Source: Corbicula japonica (Eukaryota; Mollusca; Bivalvia; Venerida; Cyrenidae). Taken from it: a stretch of DNA of 64,000 nt. The position numbers and the translations under genes were made by a program. Shown in pieces: positions 59,740-64,000 of this stretch. The notes under the pieces were generated by a model. It saw only the letters and a program-made list of their open reading frames with translations. It did no database searches and had not been told where the DNA came from. The stretch's first letter is position 1; the number at the start of each line of letters is the position of its first letter. Location of the stretch: positions 1 through 64,000 of the forward strand of contig JAZAYU010000726.1 of assembly GCA_038501625.1 (NCBI GenBank), in the 5' to 3' direction.

Positions 59740-60006
59740 GTATGACATTGTACTGTCAAGAACTAAACTTTCAGTGACATAAAACTATAGTTGGGAATTG
59801 TAGTTATTTGTTGATCATGGTCACTGCAAATTAGCATGGCTAAATACATCGAAATGGACTTGCAATTAATTTTCATCTGGCATAATGCTACTAACTGTAA
59901 ATATCTAAATGTTGCGTGAAATTAAATTGAGAAATCAACCTGCAATGTGATGTTGTCTTTGTTCAAATGTAAAGGGTTTAATGTTGAACATGCTTGTTAC
60001 TTGTAG

Positions 60007-61004
60007 AACTCACAAGTGTTTATCCAGCCTTGAAGGACGATTGCACGTCCCCAGTGTCGAAGAATGATGACACGTCCCCAGTGTCGAAGGATGATGACAC
60101 GTCCCCAGTGCCGAAGGATGATGGCACATCCCCAGTGTCGAAGGATGATGACATGTCCCCAATGTCAAAGGATAATAACACGTCCCCAGTGTCGAAGGAT
60201 GATGACATGTCCCCAGTGTCGAAGGATGATGACATGTCCCCAGTGTCGAATGTTGACATGTCCCCAGTGTCGAAGGATGATGACACGTCCCCAGTGTCGA
60301 AGGATTATAACACGTCCCCAGTGTCGAAGGATGATGACATGTCCCCAGTGTCGAAGGATGATGACACGTCCCCAGTGTCGAAGGATGATGACATGTCCCC
60401 AGTGTCCAAGGATGATGACACGTCCCCAGTGTCGAAGGATGATGACACTTCCCCAGTGTCCAAGGATGATGACACGTCCCCAGTGTTGAAAAATGATGAC
60501 ACATCCGCAGTGTCGAAGGGTCATGGCACGTCCCCAGTGTCGAAGGATGATGACACGTCCCCAGTGTCAAAGGATGATGACACGTCCCCACTGTACAAGC
60601 ATCATGACACGTCCCCAGTGTCGAAGGGTAATGACACATCCCCAGTGTCGAAGGATGATGACATGTCCCCAGTGTGGAAGGGTCATGGCACGTCCCCAGT
60701 GTGGAAGGATGATGACACGTCCCCAGTGTCGAAGGATGATGACACGTCCCCAGTGTCGAATGATGATGACACGTCCCCAATGTCGAAGGATGATGACACG
60801 TCCCCACTGTTAGATAACAATACCTTAGATAGAAGTCCTATCAAGTCCACAATTTCTGCCAAGGAAGACACAAATGATGTGTTTAGGACTGGGAATCAAA
60901 CATATGATATTTATATTAGTGAACTTGGTGCTGAAAAAGCTGACATGTTTGACATGGATGTTTCTGTCATTCCTGCAAGCGAAGATGAAGCAGAATCTGA
61001 TTGA
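60007..61004 (+). CDS. Repeat exon: (DDDTSPVSK)n acidic protein part
   Basis: After an acceptor ttacttgtag the frame reads LTSVYPALKDDCTSPVSK. About 29 copies of a 27-bp unit follow, each coding nine residues D-D-D-T/M-S-P-V-S-K (60,035-60,812); one unit lacks a codon. A unique acidic tail (TLDRSPIKSTISAKEDTNDV, YDIYISELGAEKADMFDMD) ends at TGA 61,002. Each unit offers an SP site and a Lys, so a phosphorylated low-complexity linker is plausible (inference). Copies differ mainly by single bases, indicating recent unequal exchange. Frames on the other strand across the array are artefacts of the unit. The stop is probably secondary, because the same protein sense continues beyond it. Confidence 0.6.
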
Positions 61005-62626
61005 GAAAATGGAATTAAAATTGACAAGTTCATAAGATACAATCATCCTGATGCCAACACTTCTGTGGACTCTGATGCAGAGGAGATCGATTATGAATCT
61101 GAAGTTGATGAGGCCGGACATTGTATAACTAAGAAAAGGGGGGCTGTAACAGAATCTGATGGTGAAAATGGCATTAAAATTGACAGGTTCACAAGATACA
61201 ATCATCCTGATGCCAACACTTCTTGGGACTCCGATTAAGAGGAGATCGATTATGAATCTGAAGTTGATGAGGGTGGACATTGTATAACTAAGAAAAGGGG
61301 GGCTGTAACAGAATCTGATGGTGAAAATGGAATTAAAATTGACACGTTCACAAGATACAATCATCCTGATGCCAACACTTCTGGGGACTCTGATGCAGAG
61401 GAGATCGATTATGAAAAGGGGGGCTGTAACAGAAAAGGAAATATTAAGAGACATTGAATACCCAGAAATTTATATAAGAAAGCATTTAAAAAGAGCAGAC
61501 TCCTCAAGCGGACAGGCTGACAAGAAGAAACATACAAGAGTTTACAATTATAACTACCATTGCTGTTTATTTTGCGAAGACATGTTTTAACACATTCCAG
61601 TCCACTTGAAAGTTCACAAGAGTATATCAGAAGTGAGAGATGAACTTCGAAAGCCAAATCCTGACTTTACAAAACTCAGAAAAATGGGGGATGACAAACA
61701 CAACAGGACTGTTGTGGATCAGAAAAAAAGGAGAGCTGATGATATCACGAAAATCTAATGATGAAATGTTGGATGTCACCAAATATGGACCATGTGTAAA
61801 TTGTCGTGAATGGTGCATGTTGTCAGGGTTGAAAAAGCTTTACAAAAGATGCACAAAGGGAGCGAAAACAGGAAAAATGAAGAAAGATCTTGTGCTTACA
61901 GCTCAAATTTTAGCTGGTCATATCATAGGAAAACCATCAAAGATCATGTTGGAGGAAGTGTATCGCATTATGAAAGATGATGATATCACAGGGACTGCAC
62001 AGAATGACATTTTGATTCTTAGTCTTGGTGAGAGTTGGCTCTGCCGAAGCTTTGACAATGTAGAAAAGAGGAAATATTATGCCAGTGGACGTATGAGGTT
62101 ATGTGCCAGATTGCTAAATGCCCTCAAAGCTCAGCGTCAGAAAGCTGAACAAAAGGAGAATGAAGACACTTTTCAGACTATGTGGGACTTTTTAGTCCCT
62201 TCAGAGTTTGACCACTTTGTAGCTGCGTCACTTGCTGTTAGCATGCCAAACATGGATGATATTGAAGATATGAGGGCCCTTCAAATGCGTTGAAGCTGAA
62301 GTATGATATAAGACGACTTCTAAACGCAAAGTATGCATATATGTTGAGGTCGAGCAATGTCGATTCCGTGAAACTCAAAGCTGATGAACATTGAATGGGC
62401 TGAAAGAGTTACAAAAGTAGCGCGAACTGTTTTACAGACCAGAAAATTGACAGAGAAAAATGAAATCCCAGCCCCTGGTGACGTTGAGATGTTAACAAAG
62501 CATCTCGTTTCTGAACTTGAGAAAACAAAACTGTCCCCCGAGAATTACGGAAGACTAGTTCAGCTCTGCCAGACCAGACTTCTGTTGTTTAACAAGCGGC
62601 GTTCTGGAGAACTAGAAGTGTTGGAG
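61005..62626 (+). pseudogene. Broken C-terminal part: duplicated acidic segment, zinc finger, recombinase-like region
   Basis: In the frame of 60,007-61,004 the sense continues ENGIKIDKFIRYNHPDANTS through about 2.6 copies of a ~160-bp unit (starts near 60,990, 61,147 and 61,309). TGA at 61,002 and TAA at 61,237 stand where sister copies have GGT and GCA. Then come EILRDIEYPEIYIRKHLKRA and a C2H2-like CLFCEDMF-(TAA)-HIPVHLKVH. A one-base shift in the A-run at about 61,722 leads to GELMISRK and KYGPCVNCREWCMLSGLKKL, then YRIMKDDDITGTAQNDILIL. Further shifts near 62,290 and 62,388 lead to EWAERVTKVARTVL and LLLFNKRRSGELEVLE, ending at a GTAAGT donor (62,627). The family is the mollusc/fish set of uncharacterised zinc-finger proteins with a Crypton/tyrosine-recombinase-like look. 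Confidence 0.6.
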
Positions 62627-62639
62627 TAAGTTTTTATAA

Positions 62640-64000
62640 GATTATTGCTTACTTAGCTTCATTATAAACTTATTTTTGATAGGACAAAAGAGATGTTTGA
62701 TGATTAATCAAAGTAAATAGCTGACGAAAATTCTCGAGAGCTTTTCTGCTCACCTAGTTCATGCTTCTTACCAGTGAAAATCTTTGAAAATATTTAAGCT
62801 CTTCTGAGCATGTTACAGCTTGACTAATATGTTGCGATATGGGCCATACATATTTAAAACCACCATGTTCTCTGTTAGAGAAGTAATACTGACAAAACAC
62901 AGTGACTGCAAAGGAAGCTTTGCTCTATTTTACATTTTTACTAAGCTTGGACAACATTATATTTCTGAAATGTTGTTAGTTAACAAAATATCTATATAGA
63001 ATATGTAATTTGTAAGAAACCTTTTACATTTTATTTAAATAACTTGAATAAATGAAATGCAAGCTACATGCGATCAGGGGAATTACGCTTAGCTTAACAA
63101 GAGAGTTGTGAAAACGCCAACATGTAAAATCTAATTTAATATCATTATTGTAACTTTTAACGCCTGATACATGAAGAGTAAAATCATATAGTAAATTAAT
63201 AAGATTTTAGAAGAGCTTTTACCAAAGTACCATGAAACTTCTTAGCATGATTTTTCACAGCGAGGACACTATTTATTCAAAAGTTATTAAATAGATTTAT
63301 CAAATAGATTCTTAATCTAACTTCCGTGACACATACGAACTGAACATATAAATTGGTATAAAAATTCTACAACTGATTATCAAATATTTGAAAAGTATTG
63401 AATTTATAGAACAACAACAAAACTGTATGAGCAATAAAAAACAAATAAATTGAAAGAATTGACACACAAATAAATTGAGAGAATGGAAACACAGATGAAT
63501 TGAAAGGATTGAAACACAAATAAATTGAAATCAATCAAAGGCCGATTTGTGCCTTGTAAGAGGGTGAAGCTCTATTTTGAAGTATGCCGAATTTAGATCC
63601 AAAATGGAGAAAACCTTAGCATGCGATTCACCTAGTACATCAATAACAAAAACTCTTGTGAAATTACAACCATTTCTAAAAGCAACATTTTTTTACAATA
63701 ATTTGAAACAATTACCATTTTAAATGCGCGTCAATTTGTCAACAATTTTTACTAAACCATAACAGCAATGAATTTTTGTTACATGTGCCTACTCTGAGAA
63801 TCGATGAATACTTTTAATTTTCTTTATTGCCTACCTGAGCATAAAAACTTTTAAAATTGCCACATTCAATGATTTTAATGAAACAAATCTGATCATGTAA
63901 TAGTAAGGTTAGCAATAAATCTGTTGTCAACTGTGAATTATGCAACCAATATGCATAAAAGCATGTCCTTTGAGTCAGTGATTTGTCACATCAGCACACT
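62640..64000. other. No gene seen; one ~30-bp minisatellite
   Basis: AT-rich intronic or intergenic sequence. At 63,440-63,532 the word 'acaaataaattgaaagaatt' and variants repeat about three times. Nothing else supported. Confidence 0.45.

Noticed and set aside
60010..60807. 265-codon minus-strand frame of TLGTCHHPS repeats
   Set aside because: Shadow of the 27-bp coding repeat; no start context, no unique flanking sequence, and the plus frame continues into unique protein sequence.

Overview
Eukaryotic nuclear DNA, most likely from a bivalve mollusc and probably a heterodont one (inference). The grounds are AT-rich sequence, spliced genes with GT-AG introns, and many arrays of 140-190 bp monomers bounded by short hairpins of the pearl-like kind common in bivalves. 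Most of the window is mobile DNA. No CRISPR array, operon or bacterial signal was seen.

Layout. 1-2,100: hairpin-ended tandem repeats. 2,103-10,516 (minus): exons of a transposon-type gene set, namely a C2H2 zinc-finger exon, a large TNP2-like transposase exon, and a SAMD3-like two-exon unit. They are interrupted by three inverted-repeat elements. 10,807-15,620: one unassigned candidate exon, three tandem arrays and a LINE remnant. 15,633-23,098 (minus): three phase-compatible exons of a host ubiquitin-specific protease. The 6.3 kb intron between two of them holds a CACTA/EnSpm-like transposon (about 16,101-21,851) with subterminal AACGTT arrays, and that transposon carries a Mutator-like foldback element. 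23,470-27,950: an 88-bp array, ATATGGG-word element ends and MITEs. 28,028-30,203 (minus): a complete five-exon gene for an unrecognised 184-residue protein, rebuilt here from splice sites. 30,796-31,164 (minus): a single-exon coiled-coil gene with a TATA box. 31,860-33,575: minisatellites and an inverted-repeat element holding two opposed tRNA-like sequences.

34,834-41,348 (plus): a near-complete I/Nimb-type LINE with duplicated 5' monomers, a zinc-knuckle ORF1, and an endonuclease-RT-RNase H ORF2 with one frameshift. 41,479-49,560: a nest of arrays containing a 5'-truncated Penelope-like element with two in-frame TGA codons. 52,905-54,945: a 16-copy 125-bp satellite. 55,834-62,626 (plus): exons of a gene with a PWWP-like start, about 29 copies of a nine-residue DDDTSPVSK repeat, and a zinc-finger/recombinase-like tail broken by stops and frameshifts. 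The last 1.4 kb shows only a small minisatellite.

How it fits together. The host genes supported here are the protease, the five-exon gene, and possibly the coiled-coil and PWWP-like genes. Everything else is best read as layers of transposons. Several insertion orders can be read directly, because arrays resume on the far side of the inserted element.
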